The notes under the pieces were generated by a model, which saw only the letters and a program-made list of their open reading frames with translations, searched no databases and was not told the origin of the DNA. DNA of 64,000 nt. Origin: Spirochaeta isovalerica (lineage in GTDB: Bacteria > Spirochaetota > Spirochaetia > DSM-2461). The position numbers and the translations under genes are program-made. This document shows positions 17,647 to 25,254 of this stretch, piece by piece (position 1 is the first letter of the stretch; each line of letters opens with the position of its first letter). Location of the stretch: contig NZ_JACHGJ010000001.1 of assembly GCF_014207565.1 (NCBI RefSeq), positions 992,001 to 1,056,000 on the forward strand, given 5' to 3'.

Positions 17647-18324
17647 ATGAATTACATTAAGGGAAAAGAAACATTAAGTGAGTTGGCGACAACTTATCCC
17701 TTCATCGTTGATATATTGAATCAATACCATCTGGATTACACGTTCAAAGGCGGCATAACTCTGAAAGACGCCGTTGAAAGAGCCGGACTGAGTTACGAGA
17801 ACGTGACGGCCGATATAAATCTGGCAATAGACGAGTATATTGTGACGAAACCCGAAGTCATCTATTGGGAGAACGAACCCATCGATAAAATAATCGATCA
17901 TATAGAAAAAAAGCACCACCGTTTTATGGAAAAGACCATAGAGGAAATAAGGAGCCTTTTCGATTCGCTTGAACTGACACCGGAACTGGAATCCCTGGAA
18001 AAAATCTTCGATGAGCTGCAGGAGGAAATCCTCTCCCATCAGCGTCAGGAAGAAATGGAATTGTTTCCTCTCCTGAAAGAATACAGCGGAAACCGCAGCG
18101 CGGAAATAAGGCATAAGTGCGTCGACTACATGGAACGGGCCATGGATGAACACGACAGAACGGGACAGGTTCTGAAAGATATCAACAGAATGACTGATCA
18201 CTTCATGCAGCCTGTCGATGCCACAGCTGAATTGAAAGAACTCTATGCCAGGATGGATGCACTGGAAAAGGATACTTTTCTCCACATTCATATGGAAAAC
18301 AGCATACTTTTTAAAATGATTTGA
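17647..18324 (+). CDS. RIC/ScdA-like di-iron protein, N-terminal Cys lost
   Basis: 225 residues; start MNYIKGKE with GAGAGG about 9 nt upstream. The N-terminal ~60 residues match the ScdA_N/DUF542 domain; the C-terminal part is a hemerythrin-like four-helix bundle with ligands in EKKHHRFM, HQRQEEMELFPLL, DEHDRTG and LHIHMENSILF. The RIC family (YtfE, ScdA, DnrN) repairs iron-sulfur clusters after oxidative or nitrosative damage. Oddly, the usual vicinal Cys pair before the G-G of the ScdA_N domain is absent (H-L-D-Y-T-F-K-G-G). The Cys-dependent step may therefore be missing. It follows the peptidase gene by 44 nt. Confidence 0.85.
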   Translation: MNYIKGKETLSELATTYPFIVDILNQYHLDYTFKGGITLKDAVERAGLSYENVTADINLAIDEYIVTKPEVIYWENEPIDKIIDHIEKKHHRFMEKTIEEIRSLFDSLELTPELESLEKIFDELQEEILSHQRQEEMELFPLLKEYSGNRSAEIRHKCVDYMERAMDEHDRTGQVLKDINRMTDHFMQPVDATAELKELYARMDALEKDTFLHIHMENSILFKMI

Positions 18325-18330
18325 GGATTT

Positions 18331-18936
18331 ATGATAAAAAATATTATTTTCGATCTCGGCAACGTTCTCATAGATTTTCAACCATACAGCTATCTGGTTT
18401 CTCAGGGATGCTCAACCGCTGAAGCTGATTTCCTTTATGAAGAAATATTCCGGAGCGCCGAGTGGGTCGAACTGGACCGGGGGACGATATCAGCGAAACA
18501 GGCAATAGAAGCCATAAAGAAGAGGAATCCCGGGCAGGAAATTCTCATTGACCGCTTCAGCGATTTTATGCCCATTCTCACGCAGATTGAAGAGAATACA
18601 GTGCTTCTCGATGACTTAAAATCGGAGGGATACCGGCTATTCTATCTGACCAATTACCACGAAGAGCTGTTTTCCAGAACTAAAGAAGCCTATTCATTTT
18701 TCGATCATTTCGAAGGCGGCGTCGTTTCGGCTCATGTGAAGAAAATCAAACCGGATCCCGAAATATTCACGATTCTTCTGGGGAAACACAATCTGATCCC
18801 TGAAGAGACGCTTTTTATCGATGATTCGCTGGCCAATGCCGAGGCGGCGGAAAAGCTGGGGATGGAAGTGATTCATCTGGAAAAACCGGAAATGCTCAAG
18901 GAAGAGCTGAACTCCAGGCTTTCGGCAGAAGAATAA
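18331..18936 (+). CDS. HAD-superfamily phosphatase (YihX-like)
   Basis: Cytoplasmic hydrolase, 201 residues. HAD motif I is FDLGNVLID, with Gly in place of the second Asp as in YihX and epoxide-hydrolase-like members. Motif II is YLTNYH, the motif III lysine is in KKIKPDPEIF, and motif IV is FIDDSLANAEAAEKLG. A helical cap sits after motif I. Such proteins hydrolyse sugar phosphates such as glucose-1-phosphate; the substrate is not determinable. It starts 6 nt after the RIC-like gene, with GAGG in the overlap region, so it is in the same transcript. Confidence 0.88.
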   Translation: MIKNIIFDLGNVLIDFQPYSYLVSQGCSTAEADFLYEEIFRSAEWVELDRGTISAKQAIEAIKKRNPGQEILIDRFSDFMPILTQIEENTVLLDDLKSEGYRLFYLTNYHEELFSRTKEAYSFFDHFEGGVVSAHVKKIKPDPEIFTILLGKHNLIPEETLFIDDSLANAEAAEKLGMEVIHLEKPEMLKEELNSRLSAEE

Positions 18937-18958
18937 CAATAAAAGAGTAACATTTATT

Positions 18959-18999
18959 CTCTCTTTCAGGGTTAAACAGATATACCTGAAACAGGAGAG
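18959..18999 (+). promoter_or_regulatory. Hairpin covering the ribosome site of the GIN lipoprotein gene
   Basis: TTTCAGG (18964-18970) pairs with CCTGAAA (18985-18991). CTCTC (18959-18963) can further pair with GAGAG of the Shine-Dalgarno AGGAGAG (95-99), leaving a 3-nt bulge. The stem would occlude ribosome access. Confidence 0.35.
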
Positions 19000-19007
19000 A
19001 CAAAAAT

Positions 19008-19730
19008 ATGACCTATCTGAAAATCTCAAGCGCTATACTTCTTCTTTTAATATTGCTGAGCGGCTGCGCCTTATTCGGCATACGGGGATCGGGATATCTT
19101 GTAACAAACACCTACGCTCTGGATAATTTCACTTCAGTCAGTGTTGACTCCACTTGCGATGTCAAAGTGATGAGGGGAGATTATTTCACCGTTCAGATTA
19201 CGGTTGACGATAATATCCTGCCCTATGTCGAAACCTATGTCAGCGGCAATATTCTTCATATAGAACTGGCATCCGGCTACAGTTACCAGAGTATGGATTT
19301 CAGCGCTACGGTCGTTTTGCCGCAGTTGACTTACCTTGAAGTGGATGGCGTTTCATCAGCTGAGGTATCGGGATTTTCCAGTACGGGGACCTTCCGCGCC
19401 GTAATCGAGGGGGTGAGCAGCGCGGAAATCGATTTCATCAGTTCACAGGATATGAGCTGCGAGGTAAAGGGAACCAGTTATCTGAAAATAACGTCACTCA
19501 GCTCAATAGGGAATTTGAACCTTGTATGCGATGGCGTGAGCACGGCGGATCTTCGGGGCGTGGCAATGACAGGCGGGACTGTCCTGGTGGACGGCGTGAG
19601 CGATGCCTACATCAATGCTTCGGGATGGCTCAATGGCAATGTAGCCGGCTTATCGACACTGTATTATACAGGCAGTCCGAATCTCGGAAGCCTGGTCATC
19701 AGCGGCGGTTCTTCGCTTAATCACCTCTGA
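19008..19730 (+). CDS. GIN/DUF2807-domain lipoprotein
   Basis: Lipoprotein of 240 residues; lipobox LLSGC at ~20. The rest is a repetitive beta-solenoid-like domain of the DUF2807 (putative auto-transporter adhesin head GIN) family: FTSVSVDSTCDVKVMRGD, an early segment like the family hallmark, and recurrent V-D-G-V-S-S/T-A repeats. Family members sit on the cell surface or in the periplasm and their function is poorly known. The gene has its own ribosome site (AGGAGAG) and a downstream terminator, so it can be a single-gene transcript. Confidence 0.85.
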   Translation: MTYLKISSAILLLLILLSGCALFGIRGSGYLVTNTYALDNFTSVSVDSTCDVKVMRGDYFTVQITVDDNILPYVETYVSGNILHIELASGYSYQSMDFSATVVLPQLTYLEVDGVSSAEVSGFSSTGTFRAVIEGVSSAEIDFISSQDMSCEVKGTSYLKITSLSSIGNLNLVCDGVSTADLRGVAMTGGTVLVDGVSDAYINASGWLNGNVAGLSTLYYTGSPNLGSLVISGGSSLNHL

Positions 19731-19738
19731 TTCTATAA

Positions 19739-19763
19739 GGCTCCGGGTTTGCCCGGGCCTTTT
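19739..19763 (+). terminator. Rho-independent terminator
   Basis: GC-rich hairpin (GGCTCCGGG, TTTG loop, CCCGGGCC) followed by TTTT, eight bases after the GIN lipoprotein stop. Confidence 0.75.
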
Positions 19764-19775
19764 CATGAAAGTCCT

Positions 19776-20663
19776 TCAGACCATTTGGACCGATGGGCTA
19801 CTCCTTTTTTCCAGGATCATATTGATAAATAATCCCCCCAGCACCAGAATGACACCGAAAAGCCTGTTCAGCGGCAGAGTTCCCGCAACTATCAGATCTG
19901 AAAGAATACCCGTCACTGCCTGACCGGCGAACAGAAGGATCGACGCATAGATAACGGGAATCTCCGGGAGGATTCTGTTGCTACCCGCAACGATCAGAAC
20001 ACCGAGAAAGCCGCCGCCGAAAATAAAAATGGGATGAACCATGTTAAAAGCATTCAAAAGCGGCTCGGGTGACGGCCTTAGAATGATCAGAACCAAAAGC
20101 GAACCTGCCAAACCGGCCAGATAATTCCTTCGTACCCCCCGGAAAGTCCCTATGAGAAGAGACAATCGGCTGTTGATAATCATGGATAAAATAACGAAGG
20201 TCCCGGCAGTTAGAGCCATAATGACAGGAATGACATCGCCTTTCCAGCTATCGGTCATGACAACTGCGCCGGCCAGGAGAAAGAAAAGCCCGGTAAGCTT
20301 TCTTTTTTTAAAAGGATATTTCTCCATTCCCAGAAAACCGGTCGAATCGGCAATCATGGAAGCGATTGTCTGGCCGATAATTCCCAGAGAAAGTGTCAGG
20401 GACGCTCCGAGCTGATCGAAACAGTAATTATTGAACAGAACAAGCAGAACACCGAAAAGCCCGCCCGTATTGAGGTAAAAAGGTACCTTCTCCCGGCTCT
20501 TTTTCTCCCCGGATATTAACAGAATAATCGATACCATCAACAGACCTGAAAGATGGATAACCGGTAGAGAGAGAAGATTCCCGATATGCGAAGAGAGAAT
20601 TCCGTTGGAAATTACCATAAAAGCGATAAACACCCCGACCAGCGAGGCTGCGGCTTTGTACAT
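19776..20663 (-). CDS. YdcZ/DUF606-type DMT transporter, fused double unit
   Basis: Inner-membrane protein, 295 residues, about ten TM helices. It reads as two tandem ~140-residue halves: the first has SHIGNLLSLPVIHLSGL, GLFGVLLVLFNNYCF and LGIIGQTIASMIAD; the second has FIFGGGFLGVLIVAGSNRI and ILLFAGQAVTGILSDLI. Many bacteria encode single 140-150 aa YdcZ units in pairs, so this is the fused form. The family belongs to the drug/metabolite transporter superfamily; the substrate is unknown. It is divergent from a Crp/Fnr regulator, a plausible controller. Confidence 0.87.
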   Translation of the reverse strand: MYKAAASLVGVFIAFMVISNGILSSHIGNLLSLPVIHLSGLLMVSIILLISGEKKSREKVPFYLNTGGLFGVLLVLFNNYCFDQLGASLTLSLGIIGQTIASMIADSTGFLGMEKYPFKKRKLTGLFFLLAGAVVMTDSWKGDVIPVIMALTAGTFVILSMIINSRLSLLIGTFRGVRRNYLAGLAGSLLVLIILRPSPEPLLNAFNMVHPIFIFGGGFLGVLIVAGSNRILPEIPVIYASILLFAGQAVTGILSDLIVAGTLPLNRLFGVILVLGGLFINMILEKRSSPSVQMV

Positions 20664-20737
20664 GGGCTGTGAACTCCTTGAACTGAAGCGGACCCGTACC
20701 GAAATCAGGAGCTAACTGCAGGATACGGGCGGCTTCA

Positions 20738-20767
20738 TTGACTGATTAATAGAACATCTCCTACAAT
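20738..20767 (+). promoter_or_regulatory. Promoter of the Crp/Fnr-family gene
   Basis: TTGACT (20738-20743), 18 nt, TACAAT (20762-20767). The predicted transcript start falls at about 20774, at the edge of a perfect palindrome. Confidence 0.6.
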
Positions 20768-20774
20768 TCAATTA

Positions 20775-20786
20775 GGACATATGTCC
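20775..20786. promoter_or_regulatory. Palindromic operator candidate GGACATATGTCC
   Basis: A perfect 12-bp dyad lies between the divergent YdcZ-type and Crp/Fnr-type genes, directly at the predicted transcript start of the regulator. Autoregulation is inferred from position. Confidence 0.45.
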
Positions 20787-20811
20787 CATTTTCGAGAAAA
20801 AGAGGGTAATT

Positions 20812-21498
20812 TTGAACGAACAGGTGAATATCAGCTTTTATCTGAACCGCTACGGATTGAATTCTCTTCTCCCAGCAGAAGTGGTAGAGGATCTGAAAGT
20901 TTTCCGGTACAAAGCGGGAGAGCACGTTGTCCGCAGCGACGAATATCTGGAATACCTCTATTTCTTTGTGGAGGGAAAAGGAAAAGTCTATTCCCTTCAG
21001 GAAAACGGGAAATCTCTACTGGTCAGGTTTTACACTCCCCCCGATGTGATTGGCGATGTAGAGCTCTTCTCCGACAGGCGTTCGGTCTGTAACCTCCAGG
21101 CGATCAGCGAAGTCACCTGCCTGGCCATTGAAATGAAAAAAATGCAGCTGGCCTGCCGGAACAATCCCTCCCTTCTGGAATACTTCTGCCGCAGCCTCAG
21201 CGGAAAACTGCAGAATTTCAATATCTCCAGCGCCATCAACCTCACCTATCCCCTGGAAAACCGCCTGGCCAGCTATCTCATCGCCATCTCGGAAAAAGGA
21301 GAAGATGAGACGACCGTCGACAGAATCTATACGGATAACCTGACCGAACTGGCCGATCTGCTTGGCACAAGCTATCGCCATCTGACCAGAACGATAAGAG
21401 ATTTTACGGAACGGGGAATCATAGAGAAAAAGAACAGGCGGATTGAAATTAGAGACTACAGGCGATTGAAGGAAATGGCCCGGGAAATCTATACTTAA
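20812..21498 (+). CDS. Crp/Fnr-family transcription regulator (YeiL-like)
   Basis: Cytoplasmic regulator, 228 residues, TTG start with GAGGG 6 nt upstream. It has an N-terminal cyclic-nucleotide-binding-type beta-barrel (GEHVVRSDEYLEYLYFFVEG, FYTPPDVIGDVELFSDR), a long dimer helix, and a C-terminal winged HTH (LTELADLLGTSYRHLTRTIR). No N-terminal cysteine cluster as in FNR is seen, so an oxygen-labile cluster is unlikely; Cys at ~100 and ~117 are isolated. Architecture resembles YeiL. It is divergent from the YdcZ-type transporter and followed 5 nt later by a nuclease gene. Confidence 0.87.
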   Translation: MNEQVNISFYLNRYGLNSLLPAEVVEDLKVFRYKAGEHVVRSDEYLEYLYFFVEGKGKVYSLQENGKSLLVRFYTPPDVIGDVELFSDRRSVCNLQAISEVTCLAIEMKKMQLACRNNPSLLEYFCRSLSGKLQNFNISSAINLTYPLENRLASYLIAISEKGEDETTVDRIYTDNLTELADLLGTSYRHLTRTIRDFTERGIIEKKNRRIEIRDYRRLKEMAREIYT

Positions 21499-21503
21499 GG
21501 AAT

Positions 21504-22352
21504 ATGAAGCGATTATTGATTTTTTTTATATCCCTACCACTCTTCGCAGGCGATTTCGACCTGAAACCTGTTATTCTGGACCGTAATTACGAACACGACC
21601 GGTGGGTGACCGAACCGAAGGATCAGCTTTTCGAATTTGCCGCCTACACCGTCTCCTTTGACGGCCCTGATGACAATAACGGCGATGAAGTGAGTGATTT
21701 ATGGGGCATAGCGGAATGGGTCTCCTATGAGATAAAACGGCTTGAGACCGATCATCCCCTGGAAGACCGCCCCTCATGGAAAAGCGACCGGAACCTGTAT
21801 GAGGCGGGAATTGCCCCGAAAGACGATACCTACGCCGTATCGGGAGTCAGGGATCTTAAGGAAGTTAAAACCGATTACCGTTTTGTCCGGGGGCATCTCT
21901 GCCCGAAAGACACGGCCGAGAGAATCAGCGCCGACGCGGCTTACAATACTCATACGGTGCTCAATGCCGTACCGCAGCTCCAATGGCAGAACAACGGCAT
22001 CTGGAAAACGCTGGAACAGGATGCCAATGAATGGGCGGACCGTTACGGCAGGATCTGGGTGATCACCGGGCCGGTTTTCTTCAACAGAACGCCGGCCCTC
22101 TGGCTCGGTCAGGACAATGAAAAAAAAGCCGCCGTACCCGATGCGCTGTTTAAAATCATCATCAAAGAAAACAACTACATGATCGATACCCTCACTTTTC
22201 TCATTCCCAACATCCTGCCCAAAGAGGAAAAGGAACCGGCTGACTTTCTGACGGATCTGAACCGGATTGAAGATTTAACAGGCCTGACCTTTTTCGTTTT
22301 CACCAATAAGGACAGGATCAACCAGCAACTCGACGGGGAGATAAACTGGTGA
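21504..22352 (+). CDS. Secreted DNA/RNA non-specific endonuclease (NUC1 family)
   Basis: 282 residues with a cleavable signal (MKRLLIFFISLPLFAG). The beta-beta-alpha metal nuclease core is visible: RGHLCPKDTAE at the place of the DRGH motif (Val replaces Asp; the catalytic His is kept), then NAVPQLQWQNNGIWKTLE, whose Asn residues bind the metal ion. The family, typified by Serratia nuclease and NucA, degrades DNA and RNA outside the cytoplasm for nutrition or defence. No immunity protein is apparent. It overlaps the next gene by 4 nt (GTGA). Confidence 0.88.
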   Translation: MKRLLIFFISLPLFAGDFDLKPVILDRNYEHDRWVTEPKDQLFEFAAYTVSFDGPDDNNGDEVSDLWGIAEWVSYEIKRLETDHPLEDRPSWKSDRNLYEAGIAPKDDTYAVSGVRDLKEVKTDYRFVRGHLCPKDTAERISADAAYNTHTVLNAVPQLQWQNNGIWKTLEQDANEWADRYGRIWVITGPVFFNRTPALWLGQDNEKKAAVPDALFKIIIKENNYMIDTLTFLIPNILPKEEKEPADFLTDLNRIEDLTGLTFFVFTNKDRINQQLDGEINW

Positions 22353-23068
22353 TAAACCGCCCCCTCTGCGGATATTGCAAACGCCCCGTGACTGACCAGT
22401 ATTTCAGAGACTACTGGGGGAACATGTACTGCGCCGTTCATCTGAACCGGGAACCGCAATGCGACTACTGCGGACGGCTGATCTCCCGGGAGCTGACGAA
22501 AGGCGGCATGACCTACAGCGACGGCCGGAGAATTTGCGGATTGTGCAAGGCTACCTCCGTTGATAAAGAGGATAAGGGGTTGAGGCTTCTTCAGCTTGTT
22601 CACGATGTACTGGCTTTTCAGGGTATTGAGATATCTCCCTTCAAACCGGAATTTTATCTGATCGACAGAAGCCGCCTGAAAAAACTGGGATCGAAATCGG
22701 AAACAAGAGGATTCGCCCGGTATACGAAAGAGACAGTCAACGGGAAGGTGACGGATTTCAGGCTGATGATTTATATCCTGAAAGGAATGCCGGAATCGTC
22801 CTTTATTTCCGCCTGCGCCCATGAGCTGATGCATATCTGGTTTTACAGCCGGGGGCTTACGGGACTGTCACCCAGACTGGAGGAAGGAAGCTGTAATTAT
22901 GCGGCCTATCTGATTCTGAAGACTTTGAACTCACCGGAAGCGGCTTATCGGATTCATGAGCTGATGGAGGACAGAAGTCCGGTTTACGGGAAGGGGTTTC
23001 AGAAGGTGTTGAAAATGGTTGAGGGGCATGGGGTGCCGTATTGGCTGGAGTACCTACAGAAACGCTAG
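22349..23068 (+). CDS. LIM-type zinc finger + DA1-like metallopeptidase
   Basis: 239 residues, GTG start in the stop of the nuclease gene. The N-terminal ~70 residues carry paired zinc-finger cysteines in LIM order: CGYC, then YCAVH, CDYC and ICGLC. The C-terminal part has AHELMHIWFYSRGL followed by LEEGSCNYAAYLIL. This is the same layout as DA1 peptidases of plants, which have a LIM domain, a HEMMHAW zinc site, then an E-E-G-I-C motif. It has no signal peptide, so it is cytoplasmic unless exported differently. Substrate unknown; it lies in a three-gene transcript with a Crp-like regulator and a nuclease. Confidence 0.8.
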   Translation: MINRPLCGYCKRPVTDQYFRDYWGNMYCAVHLNREPQCDYCGRLISRELTKGGMTYSDGRRICGLCKATSVDKEDKGLRLLQLVHDVLAFQGIEISPFKPEFYLIDRSRLKKLGSKSETRGFARYTKETVNGKVTDFRLMIYILKGMPESSFISACAHELMHIWFYSRGLTGLSPRLEEGSCNYAAYLILKTLNSPEAAYRIHELMEDRSPVYGKGFQKVLKMVEGHGVPYWLEYLQKR

Positions 23069-24633
23069 GAAACCACGCTGGTTTTACCGGAACGGTCCTT
23101 TTTGTTTTCTTCCCCTTTAATCTGAGCCTTTAGAATTTTTCCGGAACTGTTTTTCGGAAATGAATCTCTGAATTCTATGTAAGCCGGCTGGCTGATAGCG
23201 GGGACTCTTTTCTTTAAATGATTACGAATTTGTTCTTTACCATTCCAATCTTTTTTTCTGGGAATAATAAGAGCCAGGATCGCTTCTCCAGTCAAAGGAT
23301 CATCAACACCGACAACAGCAGTCTCGACAACATCTTCCAGTTCCAGAATGGCATCTTCAATCTCTTTAATCCCGACCCTGAATCCTTTTACTTTAATCAT
23401 CTCCTTTGAACGTCCGACTACATAGAAAAAACCATCTTCATCAACTTTGCCGAGGTCTCCCGTGTAATACATTCCGTGTCTGAGAACTTTGGCTGTTTCT
23501 TCGGGATCACGCCAGTAGCCTATCATGATATTTGACCCCCGGGCCGTAATCTCCCCGACTTCGCCGGGAGGAAGCTCATTCCCCTCAGAATCACAAACCA
23601 GCAATTCTACATTATCCACGGGTTTTCCGATCGATCCCCGCCGTTCAAAAAGATATTCCGGTTCAAGATAGGACAACCGGGGAGCCGCTTCCGTTGCTCC
23701 GTACATAATGTACAACTGCGCCGGAGAAAAAGCCTTGACGACCTCTTCCTGGACCACAGGAGCCATAGAGCCTCCCGCCTGGGTTACATAACGGAGAGAT
23801 GAGAAATTTCTCTCTCGAACTGTTGATCGGTTCAGAAGAATCATGTATGTGGAAGGGACTCCCGAAAAGCCTGTTACTTCCAGCTCCTCCATTGTATCCA
23901 GTACCTTGTTTGGAAAAACAAAGCGGTTGTCTATAACGACCGAAGCTTCTTTTAATACATGGGTCAATAGGAGAGATTTACCGTAAATGTATGTGAACGG
24001 CAGAATGACCATCATCCGGTCATTTCCGGTCATATGCAAGTAGGAACTGATGGCTTTCATATTGGTAACAAGATTCAGATGGGTCAGCATGACACCTTTC
24101 GGCTTTCCCGTGCTTCCGGACGTGTAGACAATCTCCGCCAGATCAATATCGATTGTGCGGGGAAATTCTCTCCTAACAGATGCAAACTCCAATTCGGAAT
24201 ACCTTTTATACAGGATTCTCCCATTTTCCGGGACTGTTCCTGTATTTTCTTCAAGAAGGATTGCTCTCAGGGACGTAAGCTCTTCTGTGGTCTGATTCAC
24301 AATCTTCATAAATCGTGTCTGGGTGATAAGAATCCGAGCTTCCGAATCATTGATCTGATACTGCAATCTATCAACTGTCGCATCAGTACTGATTCCTACA
24401 ACAACTCCGCCCGCCTTGAGAATAGCGAAATAGGAGGCAACATAAAAATGGGAATTCTCCAGGAGAAGAGCCACCCTATCGCCCTTTCGAAACTCCTGAT
24501 TCAGAAGAAAAGAAGCAATGCGATCGGTAGCATCTCCCAACTGACGATATGTCATCCATTCGTCTTTGTACCAAACGGCATCCTTTTCCGGGGAATTAAT
24601 TGCGGCATAATTAAGTAGATCGTGAACCTGCAT
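23065..24633 (-). CDS. AMP-forming acyl-CoA synthetase / acyl-ACP ligase family
   Basis: ANL-superfamily adenylating enzyme, 522 residues. Core motifs: YTSGSTGKPKG near 170, YGATEAAP, YYTGDLGKVDEDGF, GRSKEMIKVKGFRVG, and catalytic lysine in NSSGKILK near the C-terminus. AAGGAG lies 6 nt before the ATG. It activates a carboxylate as acyl-AMP and transfers it to CoA or a carrier protein. Similar ligases accompany polysaccharide loci that also encode an acyl carrier protein and an asparagine-synthase homologue, and both occur 28-30 kb away here. A functional link is plausible but unproven; a fatty-acid role is the alternative. It converges with the DA1-like gene, overlapping by 4 nt. Confidence 0.88.
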   Translation of the reverse strand: MQVHDLLNYAAINSPEKDAVWYKDEWMTYRQLGDATDRIASFLLNQEFRKGDRVALLLENSHFYVASYFAILKAGGVVVGISTDATVDRLQYQINDSEARILITQTRFMKIVNQTTEELTSLRAILLEENTGTVPENGRILYKRYSELEFASVRREFPRTIDIDLAEIVYTSGSTGKPKGVMLTHLNLVTNMKAISSYLHMTGNDRMMVILPFTYIYGKSLLLTHVLKEASVVIDNRFVFPNKVLDTMEELEVTGFSGVPSTYMILLNRSTVRERNFSSLRYVTQAGGSMAPVVQEEVVKAFSPAQLYIMYGATEAAPRLSYLEPEYLFERRGSIGKPVDNVELLVCDSEGNELPPGEVGEITARGSNIMIGYWRDPEETAKVLRHGMYYTGDLGKVDEDGFFYVVGRSKEMIKVKGFRVGIKEIEDAILELEDVVETAVVGVDDPLTGEAILALIIPRKKDWNGKEQIRNHLKKRVPAISQPAYIEFRDSFPKNSSGKILKAQIKGEENKKDRSGKTSVVS

Positions 24634-24771
24634 TGAGAACTCCTTATGTCTTTTTTATGATACAGGGATTCCTCTTTTTTTACCTCACTAAAATTTTCCC
24701 AATTGTCTTTAAGGCTTTACCTTTAGTAATACTTTATCATTACTTATTTAATCTTATTTATTCTAATATTA

Positions 24772-24799
24772 TTGTTTTATAATACTTAAGTGCTATATT
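24772..24799 (+). promoter_or_regulatory. Possible promoter of the Fn3-like lipoprotein gene
   Basis: TTGTTT (24772-24777), 16 nt, TATATT (24794-24799) in a very A+T-rich intergenic stretch. A strong GGAGGGGG ribosome site follows before ATG 24830. Confidence 0.4.
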
Positions 24800-24829
24800 T
24801 TCCAATTATTAGCTATTGGAGGGGGATAG

Positions 24830-25228
24830 ATGCCAAAAATTAAAATGAAATATTTTTTGCAATTTAGCACTTTTGGTCTAATGCTTTTTTTTGCTTTCTC
24901 ATGTGCTATGCCAACAATTACACGACTCTCAACTGATCCGGAAACCGACACAGTAAAACAAATAATCCGGTCAAGCTCCGAAATTACCCTGGAATGGGAT
25001 TATTATCCGGGAACTGCAGCTTCATACAATCTTTACTATAAAACCCATGGAGACACTTCATGGAACAGCCTGAACTCTATGTCATCGGAAACACTGTCAT
25101 TTACAGTATTATTTTCTCAACTTGGCTCTGGAAGCTGGGATTTCGGAGTCTCTGCGGTAGATTTTGAAGGGAATGAATCGGAGATACACTCCAGTCTCGA
25201 TGATACAGCTGAACCTGAGACCGGATGA
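24830..25228 (+). CDS. Small Fn3-like lipoprotein, probably truncated by TGA
   Basis: 132 residues: signal peptide with lipobox FAFSC at ~25, then one fibronectin-III-like beta-sandwich (SSEITLEWDYYPGTAASYNL... WDFGVSAVDFEGNESEIHSSL). It is a paralogue of the 58799-59215 lipoprotein: both contain E-x-E-I/M-H-S-S-L-D-x-T-A-x-P. In the paralogue the chain goes on G-W-Y-V-N-W-T-P. Here the codon after Gly is TGA (25226-25228), and the frame continues Y-L-T-W-E-E-G to a second TGA at 25250-25252. The first TGA therefore looks like a mutated Trp codon. Function unknown; probably cell-envelope, beside the export genes. Confidence 0.8.
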   Translation: MPKIKMKYFLQFSTFGLMLFFAFSCAMPTITRLSTDPETDTVKQIIRSSSEITLEWDYYPGTAASYNLYYKTHGDTSWNSLNSMSSETLSFTVLFSQLGSGSWDFGVSAVDFEGNESEIHSSLDDTAEPETG

Positions 25229-25254
25229 TACCTCACATGGGAAGAAGGTTGATT

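Noticed and set aside
21504-22352. Secreted nuclease as a toxin of a polymorphic toxin system
   Set aside because: It has a plain signal peptide, no trafficking or repeat domains and no adjacent immunity-like gene; a nutritional nuclease is simpler.
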